Source of the DNA: Streblospio benedicti
Taxonomy: Eukaryota > Annelida > Polychaeta > Spionida > Spionidae
Direction: 5' to 3'
DNA: 64,000 nt
Assembly (NCBI GenBank): GCA_019095985.1
Contig: CM032666.1
Location: 9,061,272 to 9,125,271 of the forward strand
Made by a program: the position numbers and the translations under genes. Of this stretch, positions 60,401-64,000 are shown one piece after another; within the stretch, counting starts at the first letter, position 1; each line of letters begins with the position of its first letter. The notes beneath the pieces were generated by a model, which saw nothing but the letters and a program-made list of their open reading frames with translations, ran no database searches and had not been told where the DNA came from.

Positions 60401-62069
60401 ATGTTATATTAGTTTATTGATATTGAACAGTTAAAACCATCTGAGGGACTGATCTGAAGTGGTCACAATAGGGAGGTGGTCTCTTTTATGTAGGTTTGTA
60501 GTGGTCTCATTATGGACCTTCAAAGGACCGTGAGAAGTGGTCTTATTGTTGAGGTGGTCTCAATAGACAAGTGGTCTTCGTTGGAGGTTCTAGTGTACAT
60601 TGTACTGATTGGTGTTTACAGAGACACTGACAAGGCGTTGCTGCTGGACCTGATTGGGGCCAAGCCCATGAAGAGCTCGAGTCGCCCACTCACACCCGAG
60701 CAGACCACTGTGGAGGTCCGCAAAGTGAACAGCAACAGGTACGCCCGCATCGTGAGAGCGTGGGGGAGAAATGGACTAAGAAAAGCATTTGTATAGTAAA
60801 TAATTAGTATGTGCACCCTCAGCCTGTTTACACAGAGATAAATATCCAGAGGGTGGATGATTAGTGATAGGTAAATCCTTTGTAAGCACTAGGCTCTGAG
60901 GATTATTTTCTAACGTGAAACCACTCTGTAGTTTGTTGCATAATTCAGTTGACAATGAATTTAGAATCTAATGTGGGTTTTACCAGGATTAGAATGGAAT
61001 GAATTTAGAATTTAGAGAGATCATAAAGATTATGTTAGATGAATTGTAATGGGAACATATGTATGAAATAGTCTTTTTCCCCTTGTGTGATGCAGCAATG
61101 ATCATATACCAAATTTCATAACTGTACTTTTCTACTAGCATAGAGACCAAACATTTGGAGATGTATTTGACTTATAGAGAAGTGTCAGCTGCATATCATA
61201 TAAAAGCCAGCTGACAATTTTATCCGACTTTTAATCCAACTTTCTCTCTTGTAATGCTCTTACGATCAAGCTTATTTGTACCACACGACAGACATATATG
61301 TAGCTGAATATATCATATACATTTGCATAAACATTTTATTCAACTAAAACAAACCTCATTTTAATCTCTCGTTTCCAACTAAATGTCCGCTACGTTGTAC
61401 ATAAAAAGACAGAAAACAGCTATGTCAGACACATTTTATACAACTAAAACAAAACCCACTTGATCATATTTGAATACACCCGTTCCAGATACGCGTCCGA
61501 CTCGTCCTCTGAAGGTTCCATCAGTGGCAACAGCTCCCCCCAGATGTCGCTGCGCACTGACTCCATGTTTGACCGCTCTGAGTCCATGCGATCCTCCCTA
61601 CGGTCCAACTCGGCCCAATCGAGTGATGGGCGAATGACTCTCGTCACGGACAACAACTCTGTGATTTCTGACATCTCGACGGCTCCGCCGAGCATGATGG
61701 GAGGTTCACCATCTCCGTCGAACAAACGCCCGATGGTTGGTTTGTCGCCGACGCAGCAGTCGCCCAGTCCGGATGTTTTGTCATCGAATGGCGGACGGTC
61801 ATCACAGTATACAGATTCCGGAAATCATTCGCACGAGACTTCAGTGACCGGAGGCTATAGTGTTCACGTGATACGGAGGAAGAATTCAAGCTCTTCGAGT
61901 TCAAGCGAAGATTTTGATGGGCAGTTTGCTGGAGCTGCGGCAAGTGGAGGGAAAAGTAATGCGAATCAGCTTGCCGCGTCAAAAGGTGCTGGTAAAAAGG
62001 GGTCAAGGTCGCCATCAAGGTCACCGAATAAAACGCCCGAGCCCTCGCCAGCTACGAGGAAAAAGAGAG
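15287..62069 (+). CDS. SYTL: Synaptotagmin-like protein (Slp family, granuphilin-like), seven-exon model, 3' incomplete
   Basis: Seven exons join in frame (15287-15413, 17931-18046, 20636-20729, 21036-21172, 60045-60264, 60622-60738, 61489-62069) into about 461 residues. Residues 1-155 form an Slp homology domain. A first helix (LSHLSEAERDVILGVLERD) is followed by a zinc finger with four CxxC pairs (C65/C68, C82/C85, C90/C93, C103/C106) and the SGTWFY motif (116-121) used by this family to bind Rab27-GTP. The finger spacing and a GGEIVKSSFKRK segment after the WFY resemble vertebrate Slp4/granuphilin and Slp5. Residues 156-461 are a Ser- and Arg-rich linker. Family members then have two C2 domains, which are not in this window. 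Role by family: Rab27 effector in secretory-vesicle docking at the plasma membrane. RIM, rabphilin and MyRIP are less likely given the 'EREAERDVIL' style helix and the post-WFY segment. Confidence 0.85.
15414..17930 (+). other. Intron 1 (2517 bp)
   Basis: GT at 15414, AG at 17929-17930. I see no repeat element or nested gene inside. Open frames at 15594 and 15726 (minus) overlap each other and have no family resemblance. Confidence 0.75.
17931..18046 (+). CDS. SYTL: SYTL-like exon 2: helix end and first zinc-finger CxxC
   Basis: The acceptor CTGTTTTCAG is strong. The exon encodes residues 40-78 plus one base, including TLRNEIKALKLKG and the first pair CARC (65-68). The 13 residues between CARC and the next Cys pair equal the count I recall for granuphilin. 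The donor TCGG|GTATTT is weak at positions +4 to +6, but the phase (1) fits exon 3 exactly. Confidence 0.85.
18762..19513 (+). repeat. Diverged direct repeat pair, about 150 bp each
   Basis: Copy 1 (18762-18910) and copy 2 (19363-19513) share CTTACAAACTCCAACAT, CTTGATATCACATGGA, GCTAAAG-ACATATTCTCATAAG and other words in the same order, about 600 bases apart. By eye they agree at roughly four of five positions. Confidence 0.75.
19623..19731. repeat. Small foldback (about 110 bp)
   Basis: AGATGTGCGTGCCGGC near the left pairs imperfectly with GCCGGCAAGCGCATCT near the right. The centre is AT-rich. It may be a small MITE. No family recognised. Confidence 0.45.
20300..20395 (-). mobile_element. 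tRNA-like SINE head, minus strand
   Basis: On the minus strand TAGCTCTAAAGG (20368-20379) fits box A, and GTGGGTTCGAATCGC, spanning about 20306-20320, fits box B at a tRNA-like distance. The loop between them does not form a clean anticodon arm. No clear body or A-tail was delimited. Confidence 0.5.
20427..20602 (+). mobile_element. MITE-A copy ending 33 bases before exon 3
   Basis: Left end TACAGTTGAACCTC, right end GAAGGTTCTTCTGTA, with the usual interior CTCAATAGAGAGGTGATC. The branch-point and pyrimidine region of exon 3 must lie in the short strip between this element and the acceptor at 20635. Confidence 0.75.
20636..20729 (+). CDS. SYTL: SYTL-like exon 3: zinc-finger core
   Basis: Acceptor GCCCTTTCAG, donor GCA|GTGAGT. 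It encodes SLCPKCQHKVCDQCKVTRDG and KWMCNLCQKQ, giving three of the four CxxC pairs (82/85, 90/93, 103/106) that bind two zinc ions in this FYVE-like finger. All eight expected cysteines are present across exons 2 and 3. The exon ends in phase 2 within a His codon. Confidence 0.9.
20730..21035 (+). other. Intron 3 (306 bp)
   Basis: Short, no repeat element. GT at 20730, AG at 21034-21035 (TATTTCACAG). A GAGCAGAAGT word occurs twice (about 20929 and 20960). Confidence 0.8.
21036..21172 (+). CDS. SYTL: SYTL-like exon 4: Rab27-binding WFY motif and basic tail
   Basis: It encodes HELEAMSGTWFYMKWRKSK and then GGEIVKSSFKRKHMHMN (residues 110-155). The SGTWFY sequence corresponds to the (S/T)GxWF(F/Y) second Rab27 contact of Slp and related effectors. 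A basic run (KWRKSKRSKK) follows and could touch acidic membrane. The donor ATG|GTAAGT is near consensus and the phase is 1. The next exon that fits this phase is 38.9 kb away. Confidence 0.9.
21831..21950 (-). mobile_element. MITE-A copy, reverse orientation, partial
   Basis: AAAGACCACCTCTATAATAA is the reverse complement of the family interior, followed by GAAAACCTCCAC and CTCTTGATACC. The terminal inverted repeats are lost. Confidence 0.6.
21951..23308. other. Intronic sequence without recognised features
   Basis: A 130-codon minus-strand open frame ending at 21753 covers the MITE-A copy and is not a gene. Otherwise no element or exon was seen. Confidence 0.5.
23309..24235 (-). mobile_element. 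5'-truncated LINE with RT catalytic motif and (TTATC)n tail
   Basis: On the minus strand a frame of roughly 255 codons runs from about 24202 to 23438. It contains NNVSFNHLFYADDAVILSPS, where YADD is the catalytic motif of reverse transcriptase, then the downstream thumb-like region (EKHKYLGFCVNN) and a C-terminal domain. A single in-frame TAA (23966-23968) interrupts it. About 95 bases of 3' untranslated sequence follow the final stop, then AATAAAG and a pentanucleotide tail (23309-23342), which reads TTATC on the minus strand. The 5' half (endonuclease and early RT) is missing, as is usual after incomplete reverse transcription. Clade not determined. Confidence 0.85.
24236..25002. other. Intronic sequence without recognised features
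   Basis: No exon or known repeat. The last 25 bases (from about 24978) resemble the left flank of the element copy at 41862, so the foldback element may start slightly left of its palindrome. Confidence 0.45.
25003..25326. mobile_element. Foldback element with 125-bp inverted arms (family F1, copy 1)
   Basis: The left arm (25003-25127) and right arm (25202-25326) are inverted copies with few differences. They begin and end with ATAGAGGTTAGTATACTA and its complement, and turn at GGAGAAATGAC. The 74-base loop contains, on the minus strand, part of a frame shared with copy 2 (NIPPNLLH-type in copy 2). The structure is that of a foldback DNA transposon or an inverted duplication. No transposase is present. 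Confidence 0.85.
25439..25592 (-). mobile_element. MITE-A copy, reverse orientation
   Basis: Starts ACAGTAGAACCTCCAATTAA and has ACCACCTTTCTATGGAGACC. The right end (TTAAGAACACTTGTGATGC) is the eroded opposite terminus. Confidence 0.7.
25593..26500. other. Intronic sequence without recognised features
   Basis: No exon. The words GAGGGTGAGGATGGCATCATC (about 26380) and GTTGATAATCACCCCTCG (about 26440) look repeat-like, but no family was defined. Confidence 0.45.
26501..26560 (-). mobile_element. MITE-A terminal fragment
   Basis: TACAGTAGAACATCCAATGA followed by AGACACC matches only the end of the family. Confidence 0.45.
26628..26660. repeat. Tight perfect hairpin (about 16-bp stem)
   Basis: ATCACCCCTCTTC pairs with GAAGAGGGGTGAT with essentially no loop, and GGT/ACC pairs outside it with one bulged T. 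It sits about 90 bases left of the larger palindrome at 26747. Confidence 0.8.
26747..26890. mobile_element. Palindromic foldback element, 144 bp
   Basis: The outer ends CAAAACCGG and CCGGTTTTG pair. Further in, ATGAATTAATTTATCAGG pairs with CCTGATAACATAATTCAT, and the GC-rich tip around 26794-26842 (TTCTTGTGGCGCATCAGG against CCTTGATACGCCCCAAGAA) closes on CCCTTCGGG. The arms are about 70 bases with scattered mismatches. It is probably a non-autonomous DNA element. Confidence 0.8.
26891..31469. other. Intronic sequence; one weak core-promoter-like site
   Basis: No exon was identified. TATATAAAG at 28507-28515 is a good TATA-box match in a locally GC-richer strip, but no first exon follows convincingly. 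A 162-codon minus-strand frame (28663-29151) has no recognisable family and no splice context. A T-run lies near 29978. Confidence 0.4.
31470..31668 (+). mobile_element. MITE-A, most complete copy (199 bp), family definition
   Basis: Left terminus TACAGTAGAACCTC and right terminus GAGGTTCTACTGCA form a 14-bp inverted repeat with one mismatch. The interior repeats the word GAGGTGGTCT in both halves (CTCAATAGAGGTGGTCTCC and CTCAATAGAGAGGTGGTC), so transcripts could fold. No coding capacity. About 16 full or partial copies occur in this window in both orientations. The superfamily is not known to me and no clean target-site duplication was seen. Confidence 0.85.
31669..34341. other. Intronic sequence leading to the candidate first exon
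   Basis: No repeat family recognised. A CpG-bearing strip at about 33830-33920 contains ATG at 33887 in a fair start context and a GTGAGT donor at 33914 after nine codons. It is weak on its own. Nothing else was seen. Confidence 0.4.
34342..34393 (+). CDS. Candidate alternative first coding exon of the SYTL-like gene
   Basis: An ATG at 34342 opens 17 codons reading MLSRFRDIVTEVIEVSR and ends on a near-consensus donor (CGCG|GTAAGT at 34394). The exon ends in phase 1, the same as exon 4, so it can splice to exon 5 (60045) in frame, giving SR-GTANQVNEEV. The codons are GC-richer than the surrounding DNA, as in the confirmed exons. Such a transcript would lack the helix, zinc finger and WFY motif. 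The peptide has hydrophobic residues at L2, F5, I8, V9, V12 and I13, fitting an amphipathic helix. It could instead belong to another gene or be chance. Confidence 0.45.
34394..35869. other. Intronic sequence without recognised features
   Basis: No exon or repeat family was seen. Open frames of 82 and 90 codons here lack any recognisable motif. Confidence 0.45.
35870..36890 (+). repeat. Cluster of diverged tandem-like repeats
   Basis: Related words recur in loose order. AATCCGGATGAACTTAAGTTG (near 35910) recurs as AATCCGGATGAGCTTAAGTTG (near 36260). GCAAATCTTCATGCAAGAT occurs near 35978 and 36846. ATTGCCACTTGATTGTTTTG (near 36120) is related to GTTGCCACCCACTTTGTTTTG (near 36360). The unit seems to be a few hundred bases, heavily decayed. 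Confidence 0.55.
36891..39348. other. Intronic sequence, with one MITE-A copy
   Basis: Apart from the MITE-A copy (37466-37636) and an A-run near 38690-38710, nothing was recognised. Confidence 0.45.
37466..37636 (-). mobile_element. MITE-A copy, reverse orientation, diverged
   Basis: TACAGTATAACTTACTATTT at the left, ATAGAGACCACCTCAGTAAT inside, and ATATTCTACTTT at the right match the family in reverse. Confidence 0.65.
39349..39396. repeat. (AATAC)n microsatellite
   Basis: About nine pentanucleotide units with two interruptions. Confidence 0.9.
40061..40170. repeat. (GTCA)n-type low-complexity repeat
   Basis: GTCAGTCAGTCAGTCACTTC and related words, decaying into imperfect CAGT repeats. 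Confidence 0.85.
40461..40955 (+). repeat. Three diverged direct repeats
   Basis: ATCATAGTCCCACAGTGTAA with GCAAGCAGACAGA (40475-40510), GGACCCACAGTCTGAGCAAG with CAGGCAGACGA (40650-40680), and ATCATAGTCCCAAAGTGTAG with GCATACAGACA (40915-40945) are three versions of one unit at 170-270 base spacing. Confidence 0.65.
41040..41173 (+). mobile_element. MITE-A copy
   Basis: Ends cleanly with GGTGGTTCTACTGTA. The left end is eroded (ACCACACATGGGATAGAG). The interior ATTATAGAGGTGGTCAC is typical. Confidence 0.7.
41191..41366 (+). mobile_element. MITE-A copy, adjacent to the previous one
   Basis: Starts ACATAGAACCACACAGGGCT and ends GGCTATACTGTA, 17 bases after the preceding copy and in the same orientation, so the pair may be a tandem arrangement. 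Confidence 0.65.
41862..42108 (+). mobile_element. Foldback family F1, copy 2, lacking the right arm
   Basis: Shares with 25003-25326 the left flank (CTATTATTAATAGTAGGAA), the left arm words (GACGTTGCGGCTTC, GAGCCTTTGACC) and the loop (GAGTTCCTGGTAGAAAGCAG, GGTTCGGGGGGATG). It then continues into sequence not present in copy 1. On the minus strand the loop and this extra part read as one open frame (LALLNLNQDKNIPPNLLHRS then AFYQELYLVEIKFAPM and stop). Confidence 0.75.
42109..46611. other. Intronic sequence; one short open frame worth noting
   Basis: No repeat family apart from a MITE-A fragment (45536-45625). ATG at 44888 opens a 45-codon frame (MAATTAEVRVSIKMPCIDAD at its start) ending at 45025 with GC-rich codons. 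No homology recognised. Confidence 0.4.
45536..45625 (+). mobile_element. MITE-A copy, truncated
   Basis: Starts TACAGTAAAACCTC and has ACAGAGATGGTCTCTTTGGC. The right terminus is missing. Confidence 0.55.
46612..46729. repeat. Hairpin with 42-bp arms
   Basis: The left arm (46612-46653) contains TGCCAAGCAAGCTCCTACCA and the right arm (46688-46729) contains its complement TGGTAGGAGCTTGCTTGGCA, with about four mismatches over 42 bases and a 34-base loop. It is either a short foldback element or a hairpin RNA precursor. No family recognised. Confidence 0.8.
46730..48740. other. Intronic sequence without recognised features
   Basis: AT-rich. An ATTATT-type palindromic run lies near 46820-46845. 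No exon or element seen. Confidence 0.45.
48741..49623. mobile_element. Putative non-autonomous DNA element, 883 bp
   Basis: The left end ACTAGATGGCCCGGCTCC and the reverse complement of the right end, ACTAGACCCGCTCCC, match apart from a short insertion. A GGCTCCTTCGGAGCC hairpin sits at the left end. The block between is compositionally distinct, with more CG dinucleotides than its flanks. A 62-codon frame (49193-49381) has no recognisable domain. No target duplication identified. Confidence 0.5.
49892..50339 (+). repeat. Diverged direct repeat pair, about 110 bp each
   Basis: Copy 1 (49892-50003) and copy 2 (50231-50339) share TTCACACTTG-type, GTGTTGATAAT, TCAAAGAGA and CCATAAAC words in the same order, about 340 bases apart. 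Confidence 0.7.
50530..50698 (-). mobile_element. MITE-A copy
   Basis: Left end CCAGTAGAACCTCTATATAA, right end ATTGGAGGTGTCACTGTA. The interior is diverged (GGGGTCTCAACACCGTG). The orientation is uncertain because both halves resemble each other. Confidence 0.65.
50699..52124. other. Intronic sequence without recognised features
   Basis: Open frames of 63 and 90 codons overlap antisense near 51200-51500 with no recognisable family. Nothing else. Confidence 0.45.
52125..52320 (-). CDS. Possible minus-strand terminal exon with polyadenylation signals
   Basis: On the minus strand a frame ends at TAA (52219-52221) after residues AAEDISEAPTFADNMNNAAE and then FDSLMDPSTQ. It is acidic, uses GC-richer codons than the region, and lacks stops back to about 52337. 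A possible acceptor AG lies just before the GCG GAA GAC codons (about 52312). AATAAA occurs about 35 bases after the stop and again about 85 bases after it (near 52183 and 52130), as expected of a 3' untranslated end. No A-tail follows, which argues against a simple processed retrocopy. I found no partner exons, and the family is not recognised. It may be the last exon of a nested antisense gene, or chance. Confidence 0.35.
52338..54467. other. Intronic sequence without recognised features
   Basis: A box B-like word on the minus strand near 53350 (GGTTGCGCGTTCAATTCC) lacks a matching box A. Nothing else was recognised. Confidence 0.4.
54468..54780 (+). repeat. Diverged direct repeat pair, about 90 bp each
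   Basis: GTCACATCAACGTCTCTTGG with AAATCGAACGTAAATTC (54503-54540) recurs as GTCGCATCAGCGTCTCTTGT with AAATCAAGCTTTAATTC (54724-54760), with related flanks, about 220 bases apart. Confidence 0.7.
55431..55629. mobile_element. MITE with perfect 40-bp terminal inverted repeats
   Basis: The left arm 55431-55470 starts TATATATTAGAATTTTTTAG. The right arm 55590-55629 is its exact reverse complement. Ends in TA suit a TA target duplication as made by Tc1/mariner-type transposases. Inside lie a second inverted pair (GTCATGTGAC and GTCACATGAC) and a direct repeat (CCTGCCACTGCTGTCATG against CCTGCCACTGCCTGTCATG). No coding capacity. Identical arms suggest recent insertion or conversion. Confidence 0.9.
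55630..57339. other. Intronic sequence; one short hairpin
   Basis: CAACTGCATCAATGG (about 56489-56503) pairs with CCATTGATGCAGTTG (about 56548-56562), an exact 15-base inverted match with a 44-base loop. Otherwise nothing was recognised, including in the 62-73 codon frames near 56940. Confidence 0.5.
57340..57510 (+). mobile_element. tRNA-derived SINE, partial
   Basis: GGGCTAATGGATAAG (box A region, 57353) and TGGGTTCAATTCCC (box B, 57393-57406) flank CTTGTGACCAGAAGGT, the same loop word as in the SINE at 10021. The head is therefore related, but the body differs (GTTTGGGTGCGAGGTGTTGA). Confidence 0.7.
57511..57938. other. Intronic sequence without recognised features
   Basis: Nothing recognised. 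Confidence 0.45.
57939..58111 (+). mobile_element. MITE-A copy
   Basis: Left end TACACTATAACCTC and right end GAGGTTATCCTGTA are inverted with two mismatches. The interior TTATTGTAGAGGTTGTCTC is diverged. Confidence 0.75.
58112..60044. other. Last part of intron 4, no recognised features
   Basis: AT-rich, no repeat family seen, ends in the acceptor CATCTGTATTTCCAG of exon 5. Confidence 0.5.
60045..60264 (+). CDS. SYTL: SYTL-like exon 5: basic, Ser/Ala-rich linker
   Basis: Acceptor TTTCCAG at 60044, donor CCCAG|GTGCGG at 60265. In the frame set by exon 4 it reads GTANQVNEEVKRALSNNNAA, then an Ala/Thr/Pro stretch, QHRRRRRS (polybasic), a Ser/Thr/Gln-rich part and RPHIDDAAFPR (residues 156-228). 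No folded domain is recognised. It belongs to the disordered region between the Rab-binding domain and the C2 domains. GC content is strikingly high for this locus. Assignment to the same gene rests on phase and composition, as linkers are poorly conserved. Confidence 0.75.
60265..60621 (+). other. Intron 5 (357 bp), half of it a MITE-A copy
   Basis: GT at 60265, AG at 60620-60621. The MITE at 60426-60598 occupies about half of the intron. Confidence 0.75.
60426..60598 (+). mobile_element. MITE-A copy ending 23 bases before exon 6
   Basis: Left end AACAGTTAAAACCATCTGAG, right end TTGGAGGTTCTAGTGTA. The interior has TTATTGTTGAGGTGGTCTC and AATAGGGAGGTGGTCTC. The branch-point-like TGTACTGATT and the acceptor lie just right of it. 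Confidence 0.75.
60622..60738 (+). CDS. SYTL: SYTL-like exon 6: linker
   Basis: Acceptor GGTGTTTACAG, donor ACAG|GTACGC. It reads DTDKALLLDLIGAKPMKSSS, then RPLTPEQTTVEVRKVNSN (residues 229-267). The segment KALLLDLIGAKPM could form a short helix. LTPE is a possible proline-directed phosphorylation site. Phase 2 on both sides, so the exon can be skipped without breaking the frame. Confidence 0.75.
60739..61488 (+). other. Intron 6 (750 bp)
   Basis: GT at 60739, acceptor CCGTTCCAG ending at 61488. A TTCAACTAAAACAAA-type word occurs twice (about 61339 and 61440). No repeat family recognised. Confidence 0.75.
61489..62069 (+). CDS. SYTL: SYTL-like exon 7: long Ser-rich linker
   Basis: The exon is 581 bases, residues 268-461, in the frame set by exon 6. 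It starts RYASDSSSEGSISGNSSPQM and is dominated by Ser, with many SP sites (GSPSPSNKRP, SPTQQSPSP) and an RS/SP-rich basic end (KKGSRSPSRSPNKTPEPSP, then ATRKKR). The composition predicts an intrinsically disordered, heavily phosphorylatable segment. The donor AGAG|GTGAGT is strong and the phase is 1. The minus-strand frames overlapping it are shadows. C2 domains are expected in exons right of the window. Confidence 0.85.
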
Positions 62070-64000
62070 GTGAGTAGGATTGTTTGGAATTTGTTTGTTT
62101 GCATGTTCTTCAGTTTTCTGTAGTTCTGTTGTGGATGTTGTTTCGTATTGTCAAACAGATAAGCACTAGATTTTTGCAATGTAGAGGATGGTGATAATTC
62201 ACACTAGTCGTATTTAAGTATTTAGATGGGTTTAATTAATGTCAAACTACGAAAAGGCTGTATCCCTACTTTAAACAACCAGAATAATAACATTTGTATT
62301 AAAGCCACTTGAGGCCAAACACTAGTTTTGTTTTTAATATAGAGGTTATACTGTAAAACTTCTACAAGTACGGTTTTCTTTTTTCCAAGTTTGTGTTCCA
62401 TAATTTACCATTGTTTGATCAACACGGTTATTTATAGTTTGTTTCATATCAAGTTCTCAGGAACAGTTCTCATTTATGATGAAGTTGTGCGTAAAATCCT
62501 TTATGCAAACAAAGAGAGATGTTGTAGATCACTCATACTTGGGTTTAGAGCTCTCTTTACAAATAACTCGCATGCAAAGCATGTACCTTATGCCTCGCAA
62601 TGACAGTCTATGGTTTTGTCATAGCTTTTTATGTATGCTAAACTTCGTGTTCATGTAGGAAAGGGCCTGGTTGATCGATGGGAAGAACATTCATAAGTTA
62701 GGATGTATATGTTTAGAATTGTTAGATTTTGATATTTGTAATTGATTCTTTCTGCACCTAACCAAGAATTATTAGCAAATTTACCAGAGGCTGTCATCTT
62801 GTCAACAAGATTTTGTTGGCCCATTTGGCCTGGAAGGCTGTGTCAGGACACCCGATAATCATTATTACCCAAGGAGAGGCAGATCTACTGTCATAACTTT
62901 TCAATGTTTTAATGAAATTAAGTCACTTAAAACTGGTTGGGGCTGGTGATCAGTATTGAGCAAACTTGTACCCCCATGAGTCTGTACTACCTACACTCCA
63001 AAGAACTCGCCTAGCATGAAAACAGTAGCTATATATTAAATTGTACTTTAATCAACCGAACTCACCTTTTGTCCCATATTTTCTTTAACCAAAACAGATT
63101 TCTATAAGAGCGACATTGTTAGGTACAGAGATTTGGCAAGGGTAGTAAGAAATCATGGCAGTGTCTACAGACCAAAGTACTTTATTTATTGAAACATCAT
63201 ATAATACATATATTCTTGACGTGTCACTTAAGTTATATTTTTTTAAGTCAAGGGGCATATTGTTACATACAAAGTATGTTTTAGCCAACTGAGTACAAGT
63301 GTATGTTCTTGAAAACTGCTATTTCTATGGTGTAAATAATAGAGACAGACTATAGTGTGAGTGTGACACTCGCTCCCCCAACATGCCCAAGGCCCAAGTA
63401 GCAAAACGCATCCTTCTGTGATTATCATCAGGATTGCTAACTAGTGACTAGATTTAGACCTGAATGCAGATCAGACAGTTGAAAGATTGTGTGAGTCATG
63501 GTCAGTGTACACTCCATATGTTCTTAATGATGCATCTTCCGAAGAACTGTAGTTGAAAAAGGATTTATTGGAATGAAAATGATGCAAATTTGTTAAAGCA
63601 TGCTATTAAGCTATGTACATGTTTGCATACTACCCATGAAATTAGTTTAATACCGTATGTGACGTAATTTTAACTAATAAGTCATGCTAATTACAAAGGC
63701 ACAACATGAAGTGCGGCAAAATAAAATGTCAACTCCTGTTTAGTTTAAATGTCACTGTATTAATGAAGCGACAAAGAAACATTCTAAACATTCTAATTAT
63801 GGTTAGACCTTGAAAGTGTCATTTCTATCACCTTTTCTGTTGAAAAGAGTACCCCAAACTATAATTTTGCTGTAAAAATTGCATCCTAGAGTTACAGAGT
63901 TGACTACATTTGCTGCTCAAAGTCAAATCTTTGAGGAAAGTTTTTCAGATTCCTTGACATTTCAAATGTTGGTAAAAGCAGTTGTAACAAATTTTACTCA
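62070..64000 (+). other. Downstream intron sequence, with a possible micro-exon
   Basis: Starts with GTGAGT. Apart from the 25-base candidate at 63098, no exon, C2-domain coding or repeat family was recognised up to the window edge. Confidence 0.55.
63098..63122 (+). CDS. Possible 25-base micro-exon of the SYTL-like gene
   Basis: A pyrimidine-rich tract and acceptor (TTTCTTTAACCAAAACAG) precede 63098, and a GTACAG donor follows at 63123. Entered in the phase left by exon 7 it reads DFYKSDIV plus two bases of the next codon without a stop. Short length makes this easy to find by chance. Confidence 0.3.

Noticed and set aside
61644-62024. 126-codon minus-strand open frame opposite exon 7
   Set aside because: Shadow of the Ser-rich plus-strand exon.
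1-64000. CRISPR arrays, bacterial operons, LTR elements or rRNA genes
   Set aside because: None seen. The regular repeats are eukaryotic microsatellites and hairpin elements.

Overview
The window is a stretch of animal nuclear DNA, AT-rich, with large introns and densely packed with short hairpin transposons, tRNA-derived SINEs and 5'-truncated LINEs. There are no operons. Splice signals are standard GT/AG, and the only recognisable host gene is a multi-exon vesicle-trafficking gene. The repeat style (many copies of a MITE ending in TACAGTAGAACCTC, SINEs, pentanucleotide-tailed LINEs) suggests a marine invertebrate. I lean towards a deuterostome such as an echinoderm, hemichordate or lancelet, but this is a guess from repeat style, not a placement.

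Layout. 1-4096 is non-genic, with a small MITE (496-648) and a LINE 3' fragment (about 2040-2660, minus). 4097-4196 is a 100-base gap. 4197-7697 is poor-quality sequence: part of it (4600-5516) is a corrupted second copy of 705-1720, and 5936-7697 is almost entirely homopolymer runs. 7741-15286 is non-genic, with MITEs and a SINE. 15287-62069 holds a plus-strand gene of the synaptotagmin-like protein (Slp, SYTL; Rab27 effector) family. Seven exons are placed with matching phases: four encode the N-terminal Slp homology domain (15287-21172), then a 38.9 kb intron, then three linker exons (60045-62069). A possible 25-base micro-exon follows at 63098. The C2 domains would lie beyond the right edge.

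The 38.9 kb intron is a repeat nursery. It holds a nearly intact LINE 3' half (23309-24235), long palindromic foldback elements (25003-25326, 26747-26890, 46612-46729), a MITE with perfect 40-bp terminal repeats (55431-55629), an 883-bp element with short inverted ends (48741-49623), and several diverged direct repeats. It also holds two things that could be genes: a candidate alternative first exon (34342-34393) whose splice phase fits the next downstream exon and would give an isoform lacking the Rab-binding domain, and a possible minus-strand terminal exon with polyadenylation signals (about 52125-52320).

All calls were made by reading. No alignment, gene-finder or database search was run, so exon edges, repeat edges and identities are by-eye estimates.
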